DNA from: Streptomyces sp. LX-29
GTDB lineage: Bacteria > Actinomycetota > Actinomycetes > Streptomycetales > Streptomycetaceae
Assembly (NCBI RefSeq): GCF_029541745.1
Contig: NZ_CP089746.1
Location: 3,534,001 to 3,598,000 of the forward strand
Reading direction: 5' to 3'
DNA: 64,000 nt
The notes beneath the pieces are model-generated. The model was given only the letters and a program-made list of their open reading frames with translations, was not told where the DNA came from and searched no databases. A program made the translations under genes and the position numbers. Shown here piece after piece: positions 1 to 11,280 of this stretch (position 1 is the first letter of the stretch; each line of letters starts with the position of its first letter).

Positions 1-1
1 C

Positions 2-730
2 CCGCCCGGCGAGGGGTCGCGCCTGCTCCGCGTCGACGAGGACAACCCGGTCTACGACGCCTGCGCGCGCACCGTCGCGCTCGACGACGGCCAGGTACGG
101 CTGCTGGCCACCGGTGCCTTCACCGAGTCCGATCTCGGCGTCGCCTGCTACCACTCCAAGGTGGGCGCGGTGGAGCTGTGCCTGAACCATCTCATCGACA
201 CCCGAGGGGAGTTCATGGTCGTCGACATGACCGCGGGCAGCGACTCCTTCGCCTCCGGCCTGTTCACCCGCTTCGACATGACCTTCCTGGTGGCTGAGCC
301 CACCCGCCGGGGCGTCGCCGTCTACCGCCAGTACAAGGACTACGCGCGCGAATTCGGCATCGCTCTGCGCGTGGTGGGCAACAAGGTGCAGGGCCCCGAG
401 GACGTCGACTTCCTCCACGACGAGGTGGGCGACGACCTGCTGGTGACCTTCGGCCACTCCGACTGGGTGCGGGCGACGGAGAAGGGTCGGCCGCGTCGCT
501 TCGAGCTGCTGGAGGAGGCCAACCAACGCGCCCTGCGCACGCTGCACGAGACGGCGGACGCCGCGTACGAGCGCCGGGACTGGCGGCGCTACACCCGACA
601 GATGGTGCACTTCCATCTGAAGAACGCGGCGAGTTGGGGCAATGAGCGCACGGGCGCCGACCTGGCGACCCAGGTCGACCCCGGCTTCGTCCTCGACGAG
701 CGGCTGGCCGCGAGCCCTCAGCCCGTCTGA
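2..730 (+). CDS. CooC/ParA-type ATP-binding protein, 3' part
   Basis: The reading frame is open from the first bases of the window, so the start lies outside. The visible 242 residues match the C-terminal part of the CooC/MinD/ParA-like ATPases: a central stretch with VDMTAGSDSF resembles the Walker B/switch region (VDxxAG), followed by a LVAEPTRRGV strand and a VVGNKV segment typical of the nucleotide-base-binding loop. The P-loop itself must lie upstream. Family members are cytoplasmic ATPases that serve as metal-insertion or partitioning factors; which role applies here cannot be told. The tail (about 60 residues) is charged and not obviously part of the fold. No partner gene is visible downstream, where a repeat-rich spacer follows. 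Confidence 0.8.
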   Translation, partial: PPGEGSRLLRVDEDNPVYDACARTVALDDGQVRLLATGAFTESDLGVACYHSKVGAVELCLNHLIDTRGEFMVVDMTAGSDSFASGLFTRFDMTFLVAEPTRRGVAVYRQYKDYAREFGIALRVVGNKVQGPEDVDFLHDEVGDDLLVTFGHSDWVRATEKGRPRRFELLEEANQRALRTLHETADAAYERRDWRRYTRQMVHFHLKNAASWGNERTGADLATQVDPGFVLDERLAASPQPV

Positions 731-870
731 CCGGCTGACCGTTCAGCCGTCGGACCGGCTCGCCGTCTGACCGGCTGGCCGTTCAGCCCTGGGGCCGGCT
801 GGCCGTCTGACCGGCTGCCCGTTCAGCCCTGGGGCCGGCTGGCCGTCTGGCTGTTCGGGACGAGGGCCTG
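731..870. repeat. Degenerate tandem repeats in spacer
   Basis: The spacer between the two convergent genes is built from repeated units containing ccggctggccgt and ttcagccctggggccgg. Unit length is roughly 40-50 bases with about three recognisable copies. No coding signal or strong terminator hairpin is evident, although the self-complementary ccggctggccg blocks could fold. Confidence 0.6.
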
Positions 871-916
871 GCCGCCGGCCGGCCGCCGCCCCGGCAGCTC
901 TCGGCCTCCGCCCCGG

Positions 917-2743
917 CTAACCCTGACCGTCGTCCCTGCCGCCCTCTGGCCGCCGGCCCGGCTGGACCGCCTTCCGGTCCCGCTGCGTGCCGCGCTTCTC
1001 CGTCCGCTCCCTGCCGCCGGGCCGCCTCTCGGCGTGCCCCTTCACGGCCTTGTGCGGCCGCCCCTGGCGTGCGTGCACCGCGTGCCCGCCCGCGTCAGAC
1101 CCGCCCGCCTCAGAGCCGCGGGCCTCGCGGCCATGGGCCTGGTACCCGCGGGCGTCGCGCCCATAAGTCCTGTGGCCGTCAGGCTGCCCATATGCCTTGT
1201 GTCCGTCGGCTTTGAGTGAAGGGTTCTTGTGCGCCTCCGCCGTCGGGCGCTCCCGCTTCACCGCTCCCCCTGTGCGTCCGTGGACGTCGCCACCCTGCTC
1301 GCCCTTGCGCGCCTGGCTCTCAGGGCCGTGGGTCTTATGCCCCTTCCCCTTATGCCCCTTGGCCTTATCCCTCTCGTTCTTGTGCGCCTTGGACGCCGGC
1401 CCGTGATGCTTCTTGGGAGGCTTGGAGTCCGTTTCGAAGGGAGCGGCCAGATAGGACGCCCAGCCGCCCGGCGGCCGCTCGCCGACCGCCAGAGCGCGCA
1501 GTCGGGCGAGGACTTCGGGATCCTGCGCGTCCATCCAGTCGGCCAGTTGCTTGAAGGAGACGCAGCGCACCCCTTCACGCGGGCAGAGCGTCTCGATGGT
1601 CTCCTCGACGGCGCGCATATACGTGCCGCCGTTCCATGATTCGAAGTGGTTGCCGATGAAGAGCGGAGCGCGATTGCCGTCGTAGGCCCGGTCGAAGGCG
1701 GCGAACATGCCGTCGCGCATCTGGCGGCCCCAGCCCGCGTGCATCGCCGGGTTTCCGCGGGCGGTGCCCGACTGGTTGGCGAGGAAGTTGTAGTCCATCG
1801 ACAGCGTTTCGAAGGCGCGGCCCGGAACCGGGATCTGTTGCAGGGGGAAATCCCAGAGCCCGCCCAACTTGCCCGGCCACACCTGGTGTCCTCCGCTGGA
1901 ACTGGCGTCGTAGCGGAAGCCCAGCGACCGGGCGGCCGGAATCAGATTCCGCTGCCCTTCCAGACAGGGCGCGCGGCCACCGACGAGTTCCTTGCGGTAG
2001 TCGAACGGCAGCGGCTTGGCGTCCTTGATGCCGGAGGTGGTCTTCCAGTGGGCCACGAACCACTCGGCCTGGCGGATCTCGCTCCGCCACTCCTGCGGCG
2101 TCCAGGTGCCGACTCCGTCGCCCGGTCCGCAGAAGTGCCCGTTGAAGTGGGTGCCGATCTCGTTGCCCTCCAGCCAGGCGCCACGGAGCTGCTCCACGGT
2201 GTTGCGGACGCCCCGGACGTCGGTGAAGCCGATGGCGGAGGCGCCACGGGAGTGCCGGGGCGGGTCGTAGAGGTCGCGCCGGTGCTCCGGCAGCAGATAG
2301 ACGCCGCTGAGGAAGTAGGTCATCGTCGCGCCGCTGCGCTTGGCGACCTTGCGGAAGCGGGAGAAGAGGCGCTGGCCGTCCTCGCCCGCGCCGTCCCAGG
2401 AGAAGACCACGAACTGCGGCGGCGCCTCGCCCGGTCTCAGGCGGTGGGGGGTGGGCTGCCGCGGCTGCGGCCCGGTGTACGCGGTCGAGCCGTCACCGAT
2501 GAGCGTGACCGACGGCGCGCCCGGCTTCGGCGCCGCGTGCCCCTGCTGTCCTTTGCCTCCCTTGCCTCCCCTGGGGACCCGGTGGCCCTTGCGGCCGTCC
2601 TGGCCGCCGTGCGGAGCCGCGCCTTCCGCCGCCTGGTTCGCGGGGGCCCGCTCCGATCGCGGCCCCGTCGAGCAGCCCGCCGCCGCAGCGGCCAGCACGG
2701 CCGTCGTGGCGAGCACCACCGTGAACTTCCTCCCGGCCGCCAT
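917..2743 (-). CDS. Lipoprotein with NodB-like polysaccharide deacetylase domain
   Basis: The product is 608 residues. The start chosen is the ATG with gaggaggt seven bases upstream; the frame stays open further upstream but without a ribosome site. The N-terminus is a lipoprotein signal (positive charge, hydrophobic stretch, AAG-C lipobox with Cys24). Residues about 90-410 resemble NodB-type deacetylases: FVVFSWDGAGED replaces the usual TFDDG motif, and EIGTHFNGHFC gives a possible metal-binding H-x3-H. The last 170 residues are Lys/His/Gly/Arg-rich low complexity, possibly cell-wall or polyanion binding. The substrate is not known; peptidoglycan or another extracellular glycan is an inference from the family. 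It stands alone, divergent from the SulP gene. Confidence 0.75.
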   Translation of the reverse strand: MAAGRKFTVVLATTAVLAAAAAGCSTGPRSERAPANQAAEGAAPHGGQDGRKGHRVPRGGKGGKGQQGHAAPKPGAPSVTLIGDGSTAYTGPQPRQPTPHRLRPGEAPPQFVVFSWDGAGEDGQRLFSRFRKVAKRSGATMTYFLSGVYLLPEHRRDLYDPPRHSRGASAIGFTDVRGVRNTVEQLRGAWLEGNEIGTHFNGHFCGPGDGVGTWTPQEWRSEIRQAEWFVAHWKTTSGIKDAKPLPFDYRKELVGGRAPCLEGQRNLIPAARSLGFRYDASSSGGHQVWPGKLGGLWDFPLQQIPVPGRAFETLSMDYNFLANQSGTARGNPAMHAGWGRQMRDGMFAAFDRAYDGNRAPLFIGNHFESWNGGTYMRAVEETIETLCPREGVRCVSFKQLADWMDAQDPEVLARLRALAVGERPPGGWASYLAAPFETDSKPPKKHHGPASKAHKNERDKAKGHKGKGHKTHGPESQARKGEQGGDVHGRTGGAVKRERPTAEAHKNPSLKADGHKAYGQPDGHRTYGRDARGYQAHGREARGSEAGGSDAGGHAVHARQGRPHKAVKGHAERRPGGRERTEKRGTQRDRKAVQPGRRPEGGRDDGQG

Positions 2744-3061
2744 CAGCCACCTCCTCTCCTCTGCTCCGGCCGTCACTCCGGGGCCGCATGCCGGTCCGTG
2801 CGTGTGCGTCTCACACGCCCTCAGAACGCCGGGCAAACCTCGCATAGCGCATTAAGCGGACAAATAGCGACAAGCCACTTGAAACGAATATTCACTCGAA
2901 CGGCGGAACCTGGCCGCCACTCTGATCAAAAAGACTTCTCGGGACCTTTACTCGGCATTACGATTCGTTTACTAGCGCTTGGGAGTAATCAGACCATCAC
3001 CCACCGTGACCCACGACCGCGGACTCCGTTCACGGCCGCGCAGCCCCGGGAGGAGACGGCA
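2744..3061. promoter_or_regulatory. Divergent intergenic region, AT-richer
   Basis: This 318-base gap separates two divergent genes and is noticeably richer in A/T around 2850-2990 than its surroundings, as expected for promoters of both genes. A gggaggag ribosome site precedes the SulP start. No operator with clear dyad symmetry stands out. Confidence 0.4.
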
Positions 3062-5314
3062 ATGTCTCAGCAGCTCTTGAACCGGATCGACAGGACCGGC
3101 TGGCGCCGCGACGTCTCCGCCTCGATCGTGGTCTTCCTGATCGCCATCCCGCTCTCTCTCGGCGTCGCCCTGGCCACCGGGGCGCCGCCGGAGGCCGGGC
3201 TCGTGGCGGCCGCGGTCGGCGGGCTGGTCGCCGGCCTGCTCGGCGGCGCGCCGCTCCAGGTCAGCGGCGCCGCGACCGGCTTGGTCGTCGTCACCACCGA
3301 CCTCGTCCAGCGGTACGGATGGCGCACGACCTGCGCGATCACCGTGTGCGCGGGCCTGGCGCAGCTCGCCCTGGGCGCCCTGCGGGTGGCCCGCGCGGCG
3401 CTCGCCATCAGCCCGGCGATCGTGCACGGCATGCTGGCGGGCATCGGCGTCGTCATCGCGATCGGTCAGCTCCATGTGCTGCTGGGCGAGCGGCCCGACG
3501 CGTCGGCGCTCCGCAACCTCGCCGCCCTGCCGGCCGAGCTCCGCCACCCGCATCCGGCCGCCCTGGCGATCGGGGCGGTCACCGTCGCCGTGCTGGTCCT
3601 GTGGCCACGGCTGCCCGGATCCGCGGGGCGGGCGCTGCGCACGGTCCCGGCGCCGCTGGCCGCCGTGGCCATCGCCACCGCGGCCAGCGTCTCCACCACG
3701 CTGCCCCGGGTCGATCTGCCGTCCTGGCGGCTGCACGCCCTCCCGGGAGTGCCGGACGGACCGGCGCTCGGCCTGATCGCCGCGGTGCTCACGGTCACGC
3801 TCGTGGCCAGCATGGAGTCGCTGCTGTCCGCCGTCGCCGTGGAGCGGCTGCACGCCGAGCGGCCGGGCGTGGGCAGGGTCCCCGCACCCCGTCTGGACCG
3901 CGAGCTGGCCGGCCAGGGCGCGGCCAACGTCGTCTCGGGGCTGCTGGGCGGCATGGCGATCGCCGGCGGGGCGATCCGCGGCTCGGCCAACGTCAAGGCC
4001 GGCGCCGTCTCCCGGCGCTCCGCCGGGCTGCACGCCCTCTGGGTGGTGCTGTGCGCGGGGCTGCTGGCCGGGGCCCTGGAGCTGATCCCCCTCGCCGCGC
4101 TGGCCGCGCTGGTCATGGTCGTCGGCGTGCAGATGGTGAGCTTCGCCCACATCAGGCATGTGCAGCGGCACCGCGAGTTCCCCGTCTACGCGGCCACGCT
4201 GGGCGGCGTCGTGCTCCTCGGCGTGCTCCAGGGGGTGGCCGTCGGCATCACGGTCGCCGTCTTCACCTCGCTGCGCCGGCTCACCCGTACGCGGATCACC
4301 GTCATCGAGGAGGCCGACCGGCACCGGGTGCGCGTCGACGGCCAGCTGACCTTCCTCGCGGTGCCCCGGCTCTCCCGGGCACTCTCCCAGGTGCCCGCCG
4401 AGGCGAACGCCGTGATCGAGCTCGGCGGCTCGTTCATGGACCACGCCGCCTACGACGCCCTGCAGTCCTGGTCGAACGGGCATCGCGCGCAGGGGGGTTG
4501 GGTCGCGCTCAGCGGTCGCCACGGACGGCCGATCGCCGAGCCCGCCAGCGCGCACATCTGCCGCCCGTGGACACCCTGGCGCAACCACCACTGCACCCGG
4601 CCCACACCGACCAGCCGCCCCGGCGGGCCCGGTGAAGGCCAGCTGCTGGGCGGGGTGAGCGCCTTCCAGCGCAACACGGCGCCGCTGGTCCGGGAGGAGC
4701 TGGCCCGACTGGCGCGCGAGGGGCAGCGGCCGACCCAGCTCTTCCTCACCTGCGCCGACTCCCGGCTGGTGACCAGCATGATCACTTCCAGTGGCCCGGG
4801 TGACCTGTTCACCGTGCGCAACGTGGGGAACCTGGTCCCGCCCCCCGGTGCCCCCGTCGCCTGCGACTCGGTCGGCGCGGCGATCGAGTACGCGGTGGAG
4901 GTGCTGAAGGTCAGCAGCATCACGGTGTGCGGGCACTCCGGCTGCGGCGCGATGCAGGCCCTGCTCGGCTCCTCCCAGGAGCCCGGCGCCCAGACGCCGC
5001 TGGCCCGTTGGCTGCGCCACGGGCGCCCCAGTCTGGCCCGGATGGGCCGCATCGGACGGCTGGGGCGCGGCGAGGTCGCCCTCGCCGACCGGCCGGTCGC
5101 CGACGACGTGGAGCGGCTGGCCCTGGTCAATGTGGTGCAGCAGTTGGAGCACCTGATGGCGCACCCGTGCGTGGCCCGCAGCGTGGCCGAGGGCCGGCTC
5201 GCGCTGCACGGGATGTACTTCCACGTCGCCGAGGCGCAGGCGTATGTGCTGGACCGCAGGACGGCGACGTTCTGCGCGGTGCGACCGGAGGTGCTGGACG
5301 TCGTGCACCCCTGA
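3062..5314 (+). CDS. SulP transporter-STAS-beta carbonic anhydrase fusion
   Basis: The product is 750 residues. Residues 1-420 form a SulP/SLC26-type membrane domain with many hydrophobic helices, including the early LIAIPLSLGVALATGAPP segment. Residues about 420-510 look like a STAS domain (VIELGGSFMDHAAYDAL). The C-terminal 240 residues are a beta-carbonic anhydrase with zinc ligands Cys564 (in CADSR, with Asp566-Arg568), His625 and Cys628 (in HSGC). The fusion suggests uptake of bicarbonate coupled to CO2/bicarbonate interconversion at the inner face of the membrane. That coupling is inferred from SulP-CA fusions elsewhere, not shown here. The start is fixed by gggaggag eight bases upstream; the frame extends upstream without a start signal. 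Confidence 0.92.
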   Translation: MSQQLLNRIDRTGWRRDVSASIVVFLIAIPLSLGVALATGAPPEAGLVAAAVGGLVAGLLGGAPLQVSGAATGLVVVTTDLVQRYGWRTTCAITVCAGLAQLALGALRVARAALAISPAIVHGMLAGIGVVIAIGQLHVLLGERPDASALRNLAALPAELRHPHPAALAIGAVTVAVLVLWPRLPGSAGRALRTVPAPLAAVAIATAASVSTTLPRVDLPSWRLHALPGVPDGPALGLIAAVLTVTLVASMESLLSAVAVERLHAERPGVGRVPAPRLDRELAGQGAANVVSGLLGGMAIAGGAIRGSANVKAGAVSRRSAGLHALWVVLCAGLLAGALELIPLAALAALVMVVGVQMVSFAHIRHVQRHREFPVYAATLGGVVLLGVLQGVAVGITVAVFTSLRRLTRTRITVIEEADRHRVRVDGQLTFLAVPRLSRALSQVPAEANAVIELGGSFMDHAAYDALQSWSNGHRAQGGWVALSGRHGRPIAEPASAHICRPWTPWRNHHCTRPTPTSRPGGPGEGQLLGGVSAFQRNTAPLVREELARLAREGQRPTQLFLTCADSRLVTSMITSSGPGDLFTVRNVGNLVPPPGAPVACDSVGAAIEYAVEVLKVSSITVCGHSGCGAMQALLGSSQEPGAQTPLARWLRHGRPSLARMGRIGRLGRGEVALADRPVADDVERLALVNVVQQLEHLMAHPCVARSVAEGRLALHGMYFHVAEAQAYVLDRRTATFCAVRPEVLDVVHP

Positions 5315-5754
5315 CCTGGCCGTCCCCCGAGACGGCCGTCCCCCGACACGGCCGTCCCTCAGAGGCGGCCGTCCCGACACCACCGGCCCCGAGACAGCCG
5401 CCGCCGACACCACCCGCCCCTGACCGCACCCGTTGCCCCGAGGCCCACCCCTGGCCGTTCCTTCGAAGCCCCCATCCGCCCGAAGCCTCCGTCCCCTCCG
5501 AGTCCCCCGTCCCCTCCGAATCCCCCGTCCCCCCGAAGCGTCCGTTCCCCGACGGCTCCGTCCTCCGGGCAGCTCCGCCTTCCTCACACCGCCGCCCCCG
5601 GCTCGCCCGTCGCGGTGGCGTGGCGCCGACTGCACACCACCGCGACGGCCTTCCCCCGGTAGGCCCGTCCGGTCGCGTCACCGGCCGCGTGTGCCGGGTC
5701 GCGTCACCGGCCGCGTGAGCCGGTCGTGTTCACCTGACGGGCCTTCTCGGCGGG
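5315..5754. repeat. C-rich repetitive spacer
   Basis: The 440 bases after the SulP stop contain repeated cggccgtccc blocks (about 5320-5380) and then repeated ccgtcccctccgaa-like blocks (about 5480-5560). Open frames exist on both strands but all are Pro/Ser/Arg-rich, lack ribosome sites and follow the repeats, so no gene is called. Confidence 0.55.
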
Positions 5755-6399
5755 TCAGTCGGAGAGCTCGTCGCCGAGCCGCTCCGGTACACACGGGCCG
5801 ACCTCGCCGCGGTAGACGCCGAGCACCACCGACCGCCTGTCGTCGTCCCCCGCGGACCACGTGAGGCGCCGGTTCTCGATGGTGAGGGTGTCACCGGGCT
5901 TCAGCTCGTGTCCGAGGTCCCAGCCCTCGTTGGGTGCCGCGTCGCCTGCGGTGGGTTCGGGTGCCGGCGTCTTCCCGGCCGCCTCCGTCGGATCCTCGTC
6001 GGTCGGAGCGCCGTCGGTGAAGCCGATCCGGCCCTCCTGCCGGCCGCGGGTGGGCGCACACCCCATGCCGGCGGGCGGGTTGTCGATCACCGCCTTCACG
6101 CCGGCCTTTCGCAGCTCTCGCGCCAGTCCACGCTGCTGCTCCGGGCTGAACGAGGCGTCCTCGACGCTGACGGTGACCGTCCCGTCGGAGTGCTTCTCGA
6201 CCGCGTACGCGGACGTCGTCGCGGGCCCCGGCAGGGCGACGGCGCCGGCCGCCGCCGCGCCGCAGGCCGCCAGCCCCAGCGCGGCCCGGCGCACGGTGAC
6301 CAGACGGCGTCGTGCCACCGGCTCGGTCCGGATCGCGGAGTCCAGCCGCATCTCGCTTGTGAGCTCAGCCAGCAGCCGGTCCTCGAAGGTCGTCTTCAT
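5755..6399 (-). CDS. Sigma-factor partner membrane/secreted protein (CU044_5270-like)
   Basis: The product is 214 residues and overlaps the upstream sigma gene by four bases (ATGA), so the two are translationally coupled. The N-terminal 40 residues are cytoplasmic and charged (FEDRLLAELTSEMRLDSA). A single hydrophobic segment follows at about 39-60 (ALGLAACGAAAAGAVALPG), then an extracytoplasmic domain with a Thr/Pro/Glu-rich linker. This layout matches the CU044_5270 family found beside actinobacterial sigma-70 genes. It may act as an anti-sigma or signal-sensing partner, but no zinc HxxxCxxC motif is present, so that role is an inference from gene order. Confidence 0.7.
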   Translation of the reverse strand: MKTTFEDRLLAELTSEMRLDSAIRTEPVARRRLVTVRRAALGLAACGAAAAGAVALPGPATTSAYAVEKHSDGTVTVSVEDASFSPEQQRGLARELRKAGVKAVIDNPPAGMGCAPTRGRQEGRIGFTDGAPTDEDPTEAAGKTPAPEPTAGDAAPNEGWDLGHELKPGDTLTIENRRLTWSAGDDDRRSVVLGVYRGEVGPCVPERLGDELSD

Positions 6400-7022
6400 G
6401 CTTCTCCCCTTGCGTATTCCCTGGAGTGGGCAAGCCGGGCGCCGCCCGGGCGGGTCGAGGTCGGAGTCGGGTGGGGCGCGGCGCCGGACTCCGGCGCCGC
6501 CGCGGGCCGTTGGGTCACCGCGCGCAGCGCCTTGCGGGCCCGGTGCAGCCGCACCCGCGCGGTGACCTGCCGTATGCCGAGCGCCGCGGCGGCCTCGGCA
6601 ACCGTCAACTGGTCGACGACGACCAGCTCCAGGAGCGCGCGCTCCCCTTCGGGGAGACCCTCCAGCGCGGCCAGCGCGCGGCGCCCGACGCTCTCCGCGT
6701 CGAGCTTGTCCTCCAGCCGCGCGACGTCGTCGGAGTCGAGCAGCCGGTGTCCGGCGATCCGCGCGCCCAGCGCGGACTCCCGTGCGCTGCGGCGCCGTTC
6801 GGCCGAGACGACGTTACGGGCGATGCCGTACAGCCAGGCCGTCTCGCTCCCCCGGCCCGGTCGGTAGGTGTGCCCGGAGTCGATCACCGCGAGGAACACC
6901 TCGGCGGTGAGGTCGGCGACGGTGTACGGATCGGCCACCCGGCGCGCCACGAAGCGGGTGACGCCGTCGATATGGCGCCGGTAGAACTCCTCGAACGCGA
7001 CCGGATCTCTCGCTGGGTGCAC
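6396..7022 (-). CDS. ECF-type RNA polymerase sigma factor
   Basis: The product is 208 residues from the GTG with gagga seven bases upstream; a GTG ten codons further up lacks a spaced ribosome site. Region 2 is clear (FEEFYRRHIDGVTRFVARRV, VADLTAEVFLAVI, AWLYGIARNVV). Region 4 contains LPEGERALLELVVVDQLTVAEAAAALGIRQVTARVRLHRARKAL-type helix-turn-helix sequence. It directs RNA polymerase to alternative promoters. The gene downstream overlaps its stop and probably modulates it. The C-terminal tail is Pro/Ala/Thr-rich and outside the sigma fold. Confidence 0.88.
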   Translation of the reverse strand: MHPARDPVAFEEFYRRHIDGVTRFVARRVADPYTVADLTAEVFLAVIDSGHTYRPGRGSETAWLYGIARNVVSAERRRSARESALGARIAGHRLLDSDDVARLEDKLDAESVGRRALAALEGLPEGERALLELVVVDQLTVAEAAAALGIRQVTARVRLHRARKALRAVTQRPAAAPESGAAPHPTPTSTRPGGARLAHSREYARGEA

Positions 7023-7331
7023 TGCTTCGTCCTCTCGCCTGCCTGCCTTCACCTCTACTTGGCAGGAGGGCCGCAGAGCGTTACACGACGCCTGCCGCCT
7101 GAGCGAGGCGCGAGGCAGCCGGACCGGCGCCCGAAGAAGCCGGGCCCCCGCGCAGGCCGGCCTGGCACCCGCGGAGGCCGGTGCGGCGCGAAAGCAGACG
7201 ATCTACGGAGCCGAACGGGCCATCGCGTACAGGTCTAAACCAATAATTGCCGGGAACCCTTGTCAGGGCGTGCACCGGCCTGGTGAGCTAAGGCTTCGAG
7301 ACAACGCGCACCGCCGGGAAAGGACGATGAC

Positions 7332-9329
<1,998 letters not shown>

Positions 9330-9419
9330 GCCGACCGCCGCAGCCGGCGAGCGTGGAACGGCCGGCTGCGGCGATCTCCGTACGACGTCCGTACGCGCCG
9401 GTGTCGGCCGCGGCGATCG

Positions 9420-9535
9420 CCGTACGCGTCGGTGTCCGGTCGCGGCGACTCCGCCTGTGCGGTGTCGGCCGCGGGAATCGCCGTACGCGTCGGTGTCCGG
9501 TCGCGGCGACTCCGCCCGTGCGGTGTCGGCCGCGG
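9420..9535. repeat. Two 55-base direct repeats
   Basis: Two almost identical copies (9420-9474 and 9481-9535, period 61, one visible base difference) begin ccgtacgcgtcggtgtccgg. Shorter related fragments lie on both sides (about 9380-9620). The stretch lies between acs and nhaA; no convincing coding sequence is seen. Confidence 0.75.
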
Positions 9536-9663
9536 CGATCTCCCGCCCGCGCCGGGATCCGGCCACGGCGATCTCCGTTCGGGCCGGTCTCCGGTCACGG
9601 TGATCTCCGTCCGCCGACCGCGCCCGCGCCGACAAAACAGCAGGTCAAGGCCACGCAGCAAGG

Positions 9664-9693
9664 AAGGGCGCCCCACGCCACAGGGGCGCCCTT
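9664..9693. terminator. Hairpin terminator after acs
   Basis: Perfect 11-base stem (aagggcgcccc and its complement) with an eight-base loop, followed by caccctttc. It separates acs from nhaA. Confidence 0.8.
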
Positions 9694-9821
9694 CACCCTT
9701 TCAAGCTAAAGTAGGACCCTGACGCGTAAAGATCGCGACAAGAATCAGAGGCGCGCCGGGAAGTCTGGTCGGCACACAGCACACGTGTACCCGCCCGTCC
9801 GACTTCAGGAGGTCCACCCTC

Positions 9822-11213
9822 GTGGCCGCCCCCATCCGTCGTAAGTTCCTCGGTCGCCAGTCGCTGCCCGAGCGCACGTTCGTCGCAGACGCGCTGCGCA
9901 CCGAGACGCTCGGCGGCGTGCTGCTGCTGGTCGCGGCCATCGTGGCGCTGCTCCTCGCCAACACCCCGCTCAGCGGCTTCTACCACGACGTCAAGGACTT
10001 CTCCTTCGGACCGGAGTCGCTCCATCTGCACCTGTCCGTGGCGGCCTGGGCCCAGGACGGCCTGCTGACGGTCTTCTTCTTCGTCGCCGGCATCGAGCTC
10101 AAGCGCGAGCTGATCGCGGGCGAGCTGCGCGACCCCAAGGCGGCGGCGCTGCCGGTCGTCGCCGCGATCTGCGGCATGGCCGTGCCCGCCCTGGTCTACA
10201 CCGTGGTCAACACGGCCGGCGGCGGCAGCCTGCGGGGCTGGGCGGTGCCCACCGCCACCGACATCGCCTTCGCGCTCGCCGTCCTCGCGGTCATCGGCAC
10301 GGCGCTGCCCGCCGCGCTGCGCGCCTTCCTGCTCACCCTCGCCGTCGTCGACGACCTCTTCGCGATCCTGATCATCGCGGTCTTCTTCACCCAGAAGATC
10401 GACTTCCTCGCCCTGGGCCTCTCGGTCCTCGGCCTCGTCGTCTTCTGGCTGCTACACCGCAAGGGCGTGCGCGGCTGGTACGTCTACGTCCCGCTCGCCG
10501 TCGTCATCTGGGCGCTGATGCACGCCAGCGGCGTCCACGCCACGGTCGCCGGCGTCGCCATGGGCCTGATGCTGCGCTGCACCGTGCGCGACGGCGAGGA
10601 GCGCTCCCCCGCCGAGCACGTCGAGCATCAGGTGCGCCCGTTCTCCGCGGGGCTCGCCGTACCGCTCTTCGCGCTCTTCGCGGCCGGCGTCTCGGTCTCC
10701 GGCGGCGCGGTCGCCGACGTCTTCACCCGGCCGGAGACGCTCGGCGTCGTCCTCGGGCTGGTGGTGGGCAAGACCATCGGCGTCTTCGGCGGCTCCTGGC
10801 TCGCCGCGCGCTTCACCAAGGCGGAGCTGAACGAGGAGCTGGCCTGGGCGGACGTCTTCGCCGTGGCCTCGCTCGCCGGGATCGGCTTCACCGTCTCGCT
10901 CCTCATCGGCGAGCTGGCCTTCCCCGCGGACCCGGTGCTGGCCGACGAGGTGAAGGCCGCGGTGCTGATCGGCTCGCTGCTGGCCGCGGTCCTGGCCTGC
11001 GTGCTGCTCAAGCTGCGCAACAACCGGTACAAGCGGCTGTGCGAGGAGGAGGATCGGGACGAGGACCAGGACGGCATCCCGGACGTCTACGAGTTGGACA
11101 AGCCCGACTACCACCTGCGGATGGCCGCCATCTACGAGGCCAGGGCGGCCGAGCACCGGCGGCTGGCCGAAGTAGCCGCCGCCCAGGACACCGGCGAGGA
11201 TGGTCCGGCATGA
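9822..11213 (+). CDS. nhaA: Na+/H+ antiporter NhaA
   Basis: The product is 463 residues. It exports Na+ in exchange for H+ across the cytoplasmic membrane and so supports pH and sodium homeostasis. It has the NhaA pattern of about twelve hydrophobic helices, GIELKRELIAGEL near 90 and the paired aspartates of AVVDDLFAILI at 177-178. The last 60 residues form an extra acidic/charged cytoplasmic tail (EEEDRDEDQDG), longer than in enterobacterial NhaA. GTG start with aggaggtcc upstream. The downstream holin-like gene follows closely and may be co-transcribed. Confidence 0.95.
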   Translation: MAAPIRRKFLGRQSLPERTFVADALRTETLGGVLLLVAAIVALLLANTPLSGFYHDVKDFSFGPESLHLHLSVAAWAQDGLLTVFFFVAGIELKRELIAGELRDPKAAALPVVAAICGMAVPALVYTVVNTAGGGSLRGWAVPTATDIAFALAVLAVIGTALPAALRAFLLTLAVVDDLFAILIIAVFFTQKIDFLALGLSVLGLVVFWLLHRKGVRGWYVYVPLAVVIWALMHASGVHATVAGVAMGLMLRCTVRDGEERSPAEHVEHQVRPFSAGLAVPLFALFAAGVSVSGGAVADVFTRPETLGVVLGLVVGKTIGVFGGSWLAARFTKAELNEELAWADVFAVASLAGIGFTVSLLIGELAFPADPVLADEVKAAVLIGSLLAAVLACVLLKLRNNRYKRLCEEEDRDEDQDGIPDVYELDKPDYHLRMAAIYEARAAEHRRLAEVAAAQDTGEDGPA

Positions 11214-11280
11214 TCTGAGAGGCTTGAGGACCGTAGCTCCGCAGGTGCAGAGCTCCGCAGAAGAGCAGAGGGAGATGGCG

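Noticed and set aside
2972..5635. 887-codon open frame antisense to the SulP-carbonic anhydrase gene
   Set aside because: It mirrors the third-position GC bias of a well-supported gene; the translation is Gly/Arg/His-rich with no domain, and it runs into repeats.
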